A stretch of DNA of 64,000 bases from AC-32 sp963717725. GTDB lineage: Bacteria; Actinomycetota; Thermoleophilia; Gaiellales; Gaiellaceae. How positions within the stretch are numbered: the stretch's first letter is position 1; each line of letters begins with the position of its first letter. The DNA lies in the NCBI GenBank assembly GCA_963717725.1, contig CAVQWS010000003.1:465483-529482 (forward strand). Direction: 5' to 3'. Below, piece after piece: positions 24,647 through 31,533 of the stretch. Position numbers and translations under genes: made by a program. Below the pieces are notes generated by a model. The model had not been told where the DNA came from and did not search any database. It saw only the letters and a program-made list of their open reading frames with translations.

Positions 24647-25327
24647 TCAGACCGGAAAGACGCAACGAACGTCGAGCCCGCGGCCCTGCCCGCCGCGGGC
24701 TTCGACGTTTCCACCGGCGGATTCGACCACATGCTTGACGATCGCCAGCCCGAGCCCCGTGCCACGAGTAGTGCGCGCCCGGTCGGAGCGGAAGAACCGC
24801 TCGAACAGCCGCGGCACGTCCTCGTCGGGGACGCCGGCTCCGTCGTCGGCGACATCGAGCACGACGTGACCGGGCTCGCGCGCGAGCGTGACCACGCAGG
24901 TCGCGCCCTCCCCGGCGTAGCGGAGCGCATTCTCGAGCAGGTTCTCGGCCACGAGCCGCAGCATGCGGCGCCGCAGTGGGACGTGAATCTCCTCGTCCTC
25001 GATCCGCAGCTCCAGCCTCAGCCCGCCGAGCTCCGCCCGTTCGGACAGCTCGGCGACGAGGTCGCGCAGGACGGGAGCGGCCTCGGTGTCGCCGAGCGAG
25101 ACGACCTCCCGGCCCTGCTCGAGCTCGCTCAGGAAGAGGACGTCGTCCACGAGCTCGGTCATCTCGCCGACCTCCTCGTGAGCCTTCCGCAGCAGGCCCT
25201 GCAGATCGGCGCCGGGCAGCTCGGCGGACTCGAGCAGCGCCTGCAGCCGCGCGAGCGGCGTGCGCAGCTCGTGCGAGACCGACGCGGTGAACGCAGTGCG
25301 CAGCGCTTCGTAGTCGGGGTCCGACAT
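24647..25327 (-). CDS. Minimal PhoR-like sensor histidine kinase
   Basis: Only 226 residues from the ATG at 25327. The phospho-accepting histidine is H19 in VSHELRTPLARLQ, so there is no room for a membrane segment, HAMP or PAS domain. The ATPase core is complete: LVAENLLENALRYA (N box), VADDGAGVP (G1), LFERFFRSD (F) and GTGLGLAIVKHVV (G2). It lies between the second pstS and a PhoB-like regulator gene, from whose start it is only 15 bp away. A role in phosphate control through PhoU is inferred from context. Confidence 0.88.
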   Translation of the reverse strand: MSDPDYEALRTAFTASVSHELRTPLARLQALLESAELPGADLQGLLRKAHEEVGEMTELVDDVLFLSELEQGREVVSLGDTEAAPVLRDLVAELSERAELGGLRLELRIEDEEIHVPLRRRMLRLVAENLLENALRYAGEGATCVVTLAREPGHVVLDVADDGAGVPDEDVPRLFERFFRSDRARTTRGTGLGLAIVKHVVESAGGNVEARGGQGRGLDVRCVFPV

Positions 25328-25333
25328 TAGGCT
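25328..25333 (+). promoter_or_regulatory. TANNNT -10 candidate (TAGGCT) before GTG 25343
   Basis: TAGGCT ends 9 nt before the start of the response regulator. The whole space between the two divergent starts is 15 bp, so both messages are probably leaderless. Confidence 0.45.
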
Positions 25334-25342
25334 GAGTATCGC

Positions 25343-26038
25343 GTGACCAAGGTCCTCATCGTCGAAGACGACGACACGATCGCCGAGGGCATGGCCCAGC
25401 ACCTCGCGGCGGCCGGGCTCGATCCGATGCGTGTCGGCGCCGGTGAAGTTGGGCTCGCGCGGTTGCGCTACGAGCGGCCCGACGTGCTCGTGCTCGACTT
25501 GATGCTGCCCGGGCTCGACGGCTGGGCGCTGATCGAGCAGGCGCGGTCGGAGGGGATCGGCACGCCGATCCTCGTCGTCTCGGCGCGCGGCACCGAGCAC
25601 GACCGCGTGCACGCGCTGCAGATCGGCGCGGACGACTACCTCGTCAAGCCGTTCTCGATGAAGGAGCTCGTGGCCCGGGTCGAGGCCGCAGCGCGCCGCG
25701 GCGTGCGGGGCCTGCACGAGGACCGGGGCGAGGAGCTCGTGATCGAGGAGCTGCGCATCGACCCGCGCTCGGTGCAGGCCTTCGTCGACGACGAGAACGC
25801 CGAGCTGACCCCGACCGAGTTCCGGCTCCTGTACGCGCTGGCGCAGGACCGCGGCCGCGTGGCGAGCCGCGACGAGCTGCTCCAGCGGATCTGGGGCCGG
25901 CGAGCTACCCACCGCGACCGCACCGTCGACGTCTGCGTGAGACGCCTGCGCGAGAAGATCGACCAGCGCGCCTCGAGGCACACGTTCATCCAGACGCGCT
26001 ACGGCGTCGGCTACAGCCTCGAGCCGGTCGCCAAGTAG
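25343..26038 (+). CDS. OmpR/PhoB-family response regulator
   Basis: A 231-residue regulator with a receiver domain at 1-120 (acid pocket VEDDD, acceptor D52 in VLDLMLPG, conserved lysine in LVKPFS) and an OmpR-type winged helix at 130-226 (LTPTEFRLLYALAQDRGRV, VDVCVRRLREKI, IQTRYGVGYSLE). Position beside two pstS genes, phoU and ppk1 suggests it is the PhoB/PhoP/RegX3 equivalent. It is divergent from its probable kinase partner instead of being in one operon with it. Confidence 0.92.
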   Translation: MTKVLIVEDDDTIAEGMAQHLAAAGLDPMRVGAGEVGLARLRYERPDVLVLDLMLPGLDGWALIEQARSEGIGTPILVVSARGTEHDRVHALQIGADDYLVKPFSMKELVARVEAAARRGVRGLHEDRGEELVIEELRIDPRSVQAFVDDENAELTPTEFRLLYALAQDRGRVASRDELLQRIWGRRATHRDRTVDVCVRRLREKIDQRASRHTFIQTRYGVGYSLEPVAK

Positions 26039-26048
26039 CGGCCACTTG

Positions 26049-26098
26049 GGCCGTGTCCCAGGGACAGTCCCTCGGACCGGTCCGAAGCGGCCACGGCC
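26049..26098 (+). repeat. REP element, left flank of the transposase
   Basis: The core CCCAGGGACAGTCCCTCGG (26057-26075) holds a hairpin AGGGAC-A-GTCCCT. Next comes the palindrome CGGACCGGTCCG and AA. The whole is enclosed by GGCCGTG and CACGGCC (26049-26055 and 26092-26098). The core recurs inverted and identical at 26629-26647, and with one change at 60753-60771. Confidence 0.8.
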
Positions 26099-26545
26099 TC
26101 ACCGCCGGCTGACCCGTCCGCCCGACCACGGCCAGTCCTCCGCGTACCCGCACAGCCCGGCCTTGACAGGGTTCTCAAGGATGTAGCTGCAGGTGTTCCG
26201 CCAGTGCTGCTCGTCGCGCATCACCCAGGCATCGAACCGGCTCTGGAAGAGGTGGCCGACGCGGCTCCAGCGACGGTTGAACCGCTGAGCGTACGTCCCG
26301 TTGAGCCAGTGCATTCCACCCGAGAGACGCTCCAACGGCGCCCGCACGAGCAAGTGAAAGTGGCTGCTCATCAAGCAGTACGCGTCGTAGACGGACCCGA
26401 ACTTCTTCCCTTGTGCCGCGAGGACGAGCTCGTGCAGCGCGCACCAGTCGGAGTCGTCGCGGACGATCAAGCAGCGATCGACGCCGCGGACGGTCACGTG
26501 GTAGATGCCGTCAGGCGGAAGCTCGTTCCGAGCGCGACGGGGCAT
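26099..26545 (-). CDS. REP-associated tyrosine transposase (RAYT, Y1/HUH family)
   Basis: A 148-residue single-strand transposase of the IS200-like class. It starts PRRARNELPPDGIYHVTVRG, the standard RAYT opening, so ATG 26545 is preferred to 26626. The HUH motif is HFH (H62, H64) in LMSSHFHLLVRAP. The catalytic tyrosine is Y121 in CSYILENPVKAGL, and GHLFQSRF is also typical. All key residues are present. Inverted REP sequences lie on both sides, as known for RAYTs that spread or maintain REPs. It splits the phosphate island from the HD-domain gene. Confidence 0.94.
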   Translation of the reverse strand: MPRRARNELPPDGIYHVTVRGVDRCLIVRDDSDWCALHELVLAAQGKKFGSVYDAYCLMSSHFHLLVRAPLERLSGGMHWLNGTYAQRFNRRWSRVGHLFQSRFDAWVMRDEQHWRNTCSYILENPVKAGLCGYAEDWPWSGGRVSRR

Positions 26546-26623
26546 GGACTCGACCGTACGGCGACGAGTCAGCCGCAGGCAGAGGGTGTGCCCACTTGAT
26601 GCGAAGCGGTGACCCTTTCGGCG

Positions 26624-26660
26624 CATGGCCGAGGGACTGTCCCTGGGTCATGGCCGGAAC
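26624..26660 (-). repeat. REP element, right flank of the transposase
   Basis: CCGAGGGACTGTCCCTGGG at 26629-26647 is the exact complement of the left REP core. CATGGCC is found on both sides of it. The conserved second part (CGGC...GCCGAAA) runs back into the region 26613-26628. Together with the left copy it forms an inverted pair around the RAYT. Confidence 0.78.
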
Positions 26661-26668
26661 GGACGGGG

Positions 26669-27547
26669 CTATTCGAGCCGGTACATCGGCACGAGGCTCT
26701 TCTCGGCTTCGTTCTCGATCCGAGCCACGATCTCGACATACGGCTCCAGGCCCGAGCCGTGCAGCTTCGATTTCAGCAGCTCGTCCACCTGGTAGATCCC
26801 GGCCGAGTTGTTCATCTTGATCTCGATCGAAACCGGGCGGTCCGTCCCTTCCGAGATGATCACCTCGTCGATCGCGGCCGCCGAGATCGAATGGATCGAG
26901 ACCTGGCCGCGCTCGAACGGGATCCGCGAGCGGCCCTCCTCGATGTCGAGCGCGTCGGCGACGCGGACGATCCCGGCCTCGGGCGTCAGCGGGTGCCCGG
27001 ACTCGCGATGCGAGGTGATCGCCTGCAGCACCTCCGAGACGACGACCGTCAGCTCCGGCTCCGCGTAAATCCCGGCCAGCAGCTCGCGCGCCTTCGGCTC
27101 GGCGAGGAACAGGCTCCAGTCCTCGTGCCGGTCGCGGTGGACGGACATGCCGACGCAGTGCAGCAGCGCTCCGAGCAGCACGACCACCTCGGCGTCCTCC
27201 TGCTTCATCTCGTAGTCCTCGACCATCGCCGGCTTGACGCCGCGCTTGTCGAGGATGCGCAGCAGCCGCAGGCCGATGTTGGCCACGATCTGGATGTGCA
27301 CCCAGGAGTGGTCGTTGATACCGAGCCGCTTGACCGCGTTCACGTTCGAGACGTGCCACCAGGCCTTCAGCCCGTCGTCGGCGTTCACGCGCTCAAGCAA
27401 GGTGCGGAGCTTGCGGTTCCGTTGCGCCGGAACCTTGATCCGCATCTGCGCAACCGCCTCGGCCGGCGACAGGCGCACTTCACGCTCGGCCTCCTCGGAG
27501 ACCGGCTCGTCGATGCGCTCGCGGAGCTCTTTGTCGAGCTGCGACAC
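26669..27547 (-). CDS. HD-domain family protein with altered HD motif
   Basis: A 292-residue cytoplasmic protein like the HD phosphohydrolases that open with an NDHS.VH helix. The metal ligand H84 in HSWVHIQIVAN is present, as is MSVHRDRHED. However, the defining HD pair reads H130-C131 in GALLHCVGMS where relatives have HD. The aspartate that bridges the two metals is thus lost. It may be inactive, bind other metals or have a regulatory role. VADALDIEEGRSRIPFERGQ follows as in relatives. The GTG start has TAGGGT 8 nt upstream and diverges from the HxlR gene. Confidence 0.82.
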   Translation of the reverse strand: MSQLDKELRERIDEPVSEEAEREVRLSPAEAVAQMRIKVPAQRNRKLRTLLERVNADDGLKAWWHVSNVNAVKRLGINDHSWVHIQIVANIGLRLLRILDKRGVKPAMVEDYEMKQEDAEVVVLLGALLHCVGMSVHRDRHEDWSLFLAEPKARELLAGIYAEPELTVVVSEVLQAITSHRESGHPLTPEAGIVRVADALDIEEGRSRIPFERGQVSIHSISAAAIDEVIISEGTDRPVSIEIKMNNSAGIYQVDELLKSKLHGSGLEPYVEIVARIENEAEKSLVPMYRLE

Positions 27548-27555
27548 GGCTCCCG

Positions 27556-27561
27556 ACCCTA
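27556..27561 (-). promoter_or_regulatory. TANNNT -10 candidate (TAGGGT) before GTG 27547
   Basis: TAGGGT on the minus strand ends 8 nt before the start of the HD-domain gene. Confidence 0.5.
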
Positions 27562-27582
27562 CTCGTTCCGGCCGCAGGGCGT

Positions 27583-27588
27583 TACGAT
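27583..27588 (+). promoter_or_regulatory. TANNNT -10 candidate (TACGAT) before ATG 27598
   Basis: TACGAT ends 9 nt before the ATG of the HxlR regulator. With the divergent site at 27556 it makes a compact two-way promoter region of 50 bp. Confidence 0.5.
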
Positions 27589-27597
27589 CTGAGCACG

Positions 27598-27930
27598 ATG
27601 CGGACGATGAACCCGGTTCACGACGCGACCTGCTCGGTCGCGGCCTGCGCGGAGATCCTCGGCGCGAAGTGGACGGCCGTGCTCGTCCACGACCTCTCCG
27701 AGGGCCCGCGCCGCTTCACGCAGCTCGAGCACTCCTGCAAGGGGATCAGCCCGCGGACGCTCTCCGAGCGGCTGCGCGCGCTCGAGCAGGAGGAGATTCT
27801 CGTCCGTCGCAGCTACGCCGAGTCGCCGCCGCGCGTCGAGTACGAGCTGACCGCGAAGGGCGAGGCGCTGCTGCCGATCATCGACGAGATGCGCCGCTTC
27901 GGGCACGAGTGGCTCGTCGACTGTTGCTAG
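27598..27930 (+). CDS. HxlR-family transcriptional regulator
   Basis: A 110-residue winged-helix protein. The N-terminal cysteine in ATCSVAACAEILGAKWTAVLVHDL is at the place where several HxlR members sense thiol-reactive compounds. The recognition region is FTQLEHSCKGISPRTLSERLRALEQ, shown here as FTQLEHSCKGIS and RTLSERLRALE. The wing is VEYELTAKGEALLPI. It probably acts as a dimeric repressor of a neighbour, perhaps the divergent HD gene (inference). Its stop overlaps the end of the convergent peptidase gene by 4 bp. Confidence 0.9.
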   Translation: MRTMNPVHDATCSVAACAEILGAKWTAVLVHDLSEGPRRFTQLEHSCKGISPRTLSERLRALEQEEILVRRSYAESPPRVEYELTAKGEALLPIIDEMRRFGHEWLVDCC

Positions 27931-29249
27931 CTCTTTAGCGCCGCGAGGCGCCGGAAGAGCTCCTTCGCCGTCTCGATCCCGAGCGGCATGTACTCGGCCA
28001 GGAGCCGCTCGTTCGGCGAGTGGATGCTGCTCTCGGGCGTGGCGAAGCCGGTGACGATCGTCGGGATGCCCTTGTCCACGAGCGCCGGCACGATCGGCAG
28101 GGTGCCGCCGGAGCGGACGAGCAGCGGCCGCCGGCCCATCGTCTGCTCGAAGGCGTCCTGGGCGAGCTGCACAGCCGGCGCGTCCGGCGGCACGAGGCCG
28201 GGGTCCGCAGACGAGAGGCGTTGTAGCTCGACCTCGGCGCCTGCCGGCGCAGCCTCGCGCAGGAGCCGTTCGACGGCCGCCGCGATCTCCTCGACGTCCT
28301 GACCGGGCGCGAGCCGGATCGAGAGGTTGGCCTCGGCCGAGACCGGCAGCACCGTCTTCTGCAGCAGCGGCGAGCCCCCAACGACCCCGTTCACGTCCAG
28401 TGCGGGCTCGGCCGTCGTGCGCAGGTAGAACTCCTCGGCCGCCCTCGGGTCGACAGGTGTCGCCGCTGCCTCCGCGAGCATTTGCTCGCCCTGCACGAGC
28501 TCCGACCAGGCGGCACGCTCCTCCTGGGTCGGCGCCGCGATCCCGGCGCGCAGCGGCTCCGGCAGGCGGCCGTCCACCTGCTGCACGCCGGAGAGGGTCT
28601 GCAGCAGCGCGTGCGTCGCGTTCAGCGCCGCGCCGCCGAACAGGCCCGAGTGCAGATCGCGCTCGCCGGTCCGCACGGTCAGGTGGAAGTACACGAGCCC
28701 ACGCGTGGCGACGGCAAACTCCGGCACGCCACGGGTCGTCATGCCGCTGTCGAAGATCAGGGCCGCGTCCGCCCCGCGCTCGTCGGCGGCGAGGAAGTCG
28801 ACGATCTGGTGGCCGCCGGTCTCCTCCTCGCTGTCGCAGGCGAAGCGGACGTTGACCGGCAGCTCGCCGGCAGCCGAGAGCTCCGCCGCCGCCTTGGCCA
28901 GCATGTAGAGCTGGCCCTTGTCGTCGACCACCCCGCGCCCGTAAAGCCAGTCGCCGCGCTGCTCGAGCGTGAACGGCTCCGACTCCCACAGCTCGAGCGG
29001 GTCGGGCGGCTGGACGTCGACGTGCCCGTAGACGAGCACGGTCGGGGCCGATTCGTTCGAGGCGGCGAGATCGCCGATGATCAGCGGCTGCGTGTCGGTC
29101 GGGACGACCTCCGCCGAGCCGCCGGCGCCGCGGATGAAGCCGGCAAGCCACTCGGCCGCACGAGCCACGTCGGGTTTGCGCTCGGGATCGGCGCTGACGC
29201 TCGGGATTGCCAGCAGCTCGGAGAGCTCGTCGAACCAGGGCTCGCTCAC
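27927..29249 (-). CDS. M20-family metallopeptidase (dipeptidase-like)
   Basis: A 440-residue zinc peptidase. The GTG at 29249 is chosen because the next start upstream lies inside a terminator hairpin. Metal ligands are in YGHVDVQPP (His), YGRGVVDDKGQ (Asp), DSEEETGG (catalytic and bridging Glu pair) and FDSGMTT, with the last His in SSIHSPNERL. The lid domain begins TRGLVYFHLTVRTGERDLHSG. It resembles the CNDP/DapE-like dipeptidases and would hydrolyse dipeptides in the cytoplasm. Confidence 0.92.
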   Translation of the reverse strand: MSEPWFDELSELLAIPSVSADPERKPDVARAAEWLAGFIRGAGGSAEVVPTDTQPLIIGDLAASNESAPTVLVYGHVDVQPPDPLELWESEPFTLEQRGDWLYGRGVVDDKGQLYMLAKAAAELSAAGELPVNVRFACDSEEETGGHQIVDFLAADERGADAALIFDSGMTTRGVPEFAVATRGLVYFHLTVRTGERDLHSGLFGGAALNATHALLQTLSGVQQVDGRLPEPLRAGIAAPTQEERAAWSELVQGEQMLAEAAATPVDPRAAEEFYLRTTAEPALDVNGVVGGSPLLQKTVLPVSAEANLSIRLAPGQDVEEIAAAVERLLREAAPAGAEVELQRLSSADPGLVPPDAPAVQLAQDAFEQTMGRRPLLVRSGGTLPIVPALVDKGIPTIVTGFATPESSIHSPNERLLAEYMPLGIETAKELFRRLAALKS

Positions 29250-29264
29250 GGCGCGCGAGTCTAC

Positions 29265-29300
29265 GTGAAGGGAGCCGCCGGTCCTGGCGGCTCCCTTCAC
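29265..29300 (-). terminator. 15-bp perfect hairpin after the sigma factor gene
   Basis: GTGAAGGGAGCCGCC and its exact complement are separated by a 6-nt loop. The hairpin begins 13 nt after the sigma factor stop on the minus strand. No T-run follows. It separates the sigma factor from the peptidase transcript. Confidence 0.7.
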
Positions 29301-29312
29301 GCCCTCTGTTAG

Positions 29313-30395
29313 CTAGGCGACGTCTCTGAGCGCGACCGAGTCGGCCAGAGCCCGCAGCTTCTTCAGGCTCTGGTTCTCGATCTGCCGGATGCGCTCGCGC
29401 GTCACGTTGAAGGTCTTGCCGACCTCGTCCAGCGTGCGCGGGTGCTCGCCGTTGAGCCCGTAGCGCAGCTCGAGCACGCGGCGCTCGCGGGCACTGAGCG
29501 TCTGCAGCACGCGGCCGAGGGTGGCCTTGCGCAGCTCGACCTCGGCGACCTCCTCCGGGAGCGGCTCGCTCTCGTCGGTGAGGAAGTGCCCGAACTCCGA
29601 CTCCTCCTCGTCGCCGACCGGCTTCTCCAGCGAGACCGGCGCCTGCGAGCTGCGGCGGATCTGCTCGACCTCGTCCACGGTCAGCTCGACGTCGATCCCG
29701 ATCTCGAACGAGGTCGGCTCGCGCCCGAGCTCGGCGCGCAGCTTCCGCTCCGAGCGGACGATCTTGTTCAGCTTCTCGACGATGTGGACCGGCATCCGGA
29801 TCGTCCGCGCCTTGTCCGCGAGCGCGCGGGCGACGGCCTGGCGGATCCACCACGTCGCGTAGGTCGAGAACTTGAAGCCCTTGCGGTGGTCGAACTTCTC
29901 GGCCGCGCGCACGAGCCCGATCGTCCCCTCCTGGATCAGATCGAGGAAGGGCAGTCCCTGGTTGCGGTACTTCTTGGCGATCGAGACGACCAGGCGCAGG
30001 TTGGCCTCGACCATCGCCTGCTTGGCGCAATGCTCGCCCCGCTCGATCCGCTTGGCCAGCTCGACCTCCTGCGCTGCGGTCAGCAGGTCGACCTTGCCGA
30101 TGTCCTTCAGGAAGAGCTGGAGCGAGTCGGTCGTGACCTCGCGTGCCTGCGGTGTCGGCTGCCGCTCCTCCGGCTCCTCGCTCCCGTCGACGACCTCGAT
30201 GTGCAGCTCCTCGAGCGCGTGGTAGAAGTCGTCCACCTGCGCGGCGTCGAGCTCGAGCTCGCCCAGCGCGAGGGAAATCTCCTCCGTGCTCAGCGACCCC
30301 GCCTCGCGTCCTGTTTCCAGCAACCCCTTGGCCTCGTCCGTCTCCAGCACCTCGGCGATGGTCGACGGTTTAGCCCGTACCCCCTGCTCGCTCAC
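29313..30395 (-). CDS. RNA polymerase sigma factor, RpoD/SigA type
   Basis: A group 1 or 2 sigma-70 factor of 360 residues. The GTG at 30395 is preferred because AGGGGAG stands 6 nt upstream. Region 1.2 is DSLQLFLKDIGKVDLLTAAQEVELAKRIE (cited here as SLQLFLKDIGKVDLLTA). Region 2 has NLRLVVSIAKKYRNQG, FLDLIQEGTIGLVRA and FSTYATWWIRQAV. Region 3 is TIRMPVHIVEKLNKI, and region 4 ends RERIRQIENQSLKKLR. Upstream of region 1.2 lies an acidic region resembling sigma 1.1. It is probably the principal sigma factor, but a related group 2 factor cannot be excluded. The stretch 30396-30506 holds its leader and no other gene. Confidence 0.93.
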   Translation of the reverse strand: MSEQGVRAKPSTIAEVLETDEAKGLLETGREAGSLSTEEISLALGELELDAAQVDDFYHALEELHIEVVDGSEEPEERQPTPQAREVTTDSLQLFLKDIGKVDLLTAAQEVELAKRIERGEHCAKQAMVEANLRLVVSIAKKYRNQGLPFLDLIQEGTIGLVRAAEKFDHRKGFKFSTYATWWIRQAVARALADKARTIRMPVHIVEKLNKIVRSERKLRAELGREPTSFEIGIDVELTVDEVEQIRRSSQAPVSLEKPVGDEEESEFGHFLTDESEPLPEEVAEVELRKATLGRVLQTLSARERRVLELRYGLNGEHPRTLDEVGKTFNVTRERIRQIENQSLKKLRALADSVALRDVA

Positions 30396-30484
30396 TCTCG
30401 GCTCCCCTCTTGGGCCTTGTGACATTCCGCACGCGGCACTGCGGGATGCGGCAGTCTTCCATGGCGACCGGACAGAGCGCCATA

Positions 30485-30496
30485 GGCCGAACGGCC
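30485..30496 (-). terminator. Short GGCCG/CGGCC hairpin after the TPR gene
   Basis: GGCCG-TT-CGGCC lies 10 nt after the stop of the gene at 30507 on the minus strand. The stem is only 5 bp, so it is a weak candidate. Confidence 0.3.
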
Positions 30497-30506
30497 CTAA
30501 TTTCGG

Positions 30507-31472
30507 TCAGCCGGTCCCAATTCGGTCGAGGGCCGCCAGGTACTGCGTCGCCTGCCTGCCGAGCAGCGAGTTCGGGTCCTCCCGTTGGGCCTGTTGGAGC
30601 TGTTTGCGGGCCTCTTTCACCTGCGCCGACCAGAGCAGCAGCAGGCCGAGATGGAAACGCACCGTCTGGGCCTGCGGGAAGACCCGTGTCAGCGGCCCCA
30701 GCCTGCCGAACGCGCGCGCCGGCATCGCCTTGTCGAAGCGGCCGACGGCCTCGGCAACACGCGCGTCGGGGTCGTTCGGCGCCAGCCGGACGGCGGCGGT
30801 GAACTCCCGCTCGGCGGAGACCGGCCGGCCGAGCCGCTGCAGCACGGTGCCGTAGAGAAGCTTCGCGTGCGCCCCGCCGTGAGCGGCGCCCACGCGCAGG
30901 GCGGCGAGCTGCTGCGGGCCCGGCAGCGCGCGGATCCGGAGCGGCGGCTGGAACGACGGCAGGAAGGGCGGCAGCCCCGGCGCGTACCGCGGGTGGAGAA
31001 AGTCGCCGGCGCGAACCGCGTAAGCCGTGTCCGGCTGGTCGCCCGCGGCGGAGCGCCAGACGGCGAGGGCGTCCTCGTTCCGGCGGTCCCAGTAGTAGGC
31101 GAGCCCGAGGTGCAGCCCGACGAGTGCGCTGCGCCGGTGCGCGGCCTGGAGGTTTTCCAGCCGCTCGATCGACCCCGACGGCCACGCGGCGAGCGCGCTC
31201 CCGACCTGGGCCTCGAGCGAGCGGTAGCGGCCGAAGATGGCGGCGGCCTGCGAGTCGTGGTTGCCGGCGTAGAGGCGCTGCGCGCGGTTGAGCTCGCGGG
31301 ACTCGCGGTCGTCCCGGTCGCCGAGCGCGAGCGTCAGCGGCGGGTGGCCGCTGCGGGGCTTGGCAGAGGCCGGAACGTGGCCGCGCGTCGCCACCACGCC
31401 GAACACGACGACGCCCGCCGCGGTCAGCGCTGCGAAGGCGACGAACGACATGACGCGGCTCCGCGAATTCAC
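30507..31472 (-). CDS. Membrane-anchored TPR-like protein of unknown function
   Basis: About 321 residues from GTG 31472. One N-terminal membrane segment (VMSFVAFAALTAAGVVVFGVV) is followed by a helical outside or periplasm-facing part. TPR-like helix pairs are visible at LVGLHLGLAYYWDRRNEDAL, AHAKLLYGTVLQRLGRPVSA and VRFHLGLLLLWSAQVKEARK. A Pro-rich stretch (YAPGLPPFLPSFQPPLRI) divides two groups of repeats. TATGGT lies 6 nt before the start. I do not recognise a named family. Confidence 0.75.
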   Translation of the reverse strand: MNSRSRVMSFVAFAALTAAGVVVFGVVATRGHVPASAKPRSGHPPLTLALGDRDDRESRELNRAQRLYAGNHDSQAAAIFGRYRSLEAQVGSALAAWPSGSIERLENLQAAHRRSALVGLHLGLAYYWDRRNEDALAVWRSAAGDQPDTAYAVRAGDFLHPRYAPGLPPFLPSFQPPLRIRALPGPQQLAALRVGAAHGGAHAKLLYGTVLQRLGRPVSAEREFTAAVRLAPNDPDARVAEAVGRFDKAMPARAFGRLGPLTRVFPQAQTVRFHLGLLLLWSAQVKEARKQLQQAQREDPNSLLGRQATQYLAALDRIGTG

Positions 31473-31478
31473 CGCGCG

Positions 31479-31484
31479 ACCATA
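31479..31484 (-). promoter_or_regulatory. TANNNT -10 candidate (TATGGT) before GTG 31472
   Basis: TATGGT on the minus strand ends 6 nt before the start of the TPR-like gene. Confidence 0.5.
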
Positions 31485-31519
31485 GCCGTCGCGCTCTCGG
31501 CCACTCTCGCCCGCCGCTA

Positions 31520-31525
31520 TACAAT
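31520..31525 (+). promoter_or_regulatory. TANNNT -10 candidate (TACAAT) before ATG 31534
   Basis: TACAAT ends 8 nt before the ATG of the moeZ-like gene. No ribosome-binding site is seen between them. Confidence 0.6.
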
Positions 31526-31533
31526 TGAAAGCC

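Noticed and set aside
25328..25981. N-terminal extension of the PhoR-like kinase to 444 residues
   Set aside because: The extra part is the reverse reading of the response regulator gene and has no sensor-domain features.
31525..31533. TTG at 31525 as the start of the moeZ-like gene
   Set aside because: It overlaps the likely -10 (TACAAT), and the ATG at 31534 fits the conserved N-terminus.
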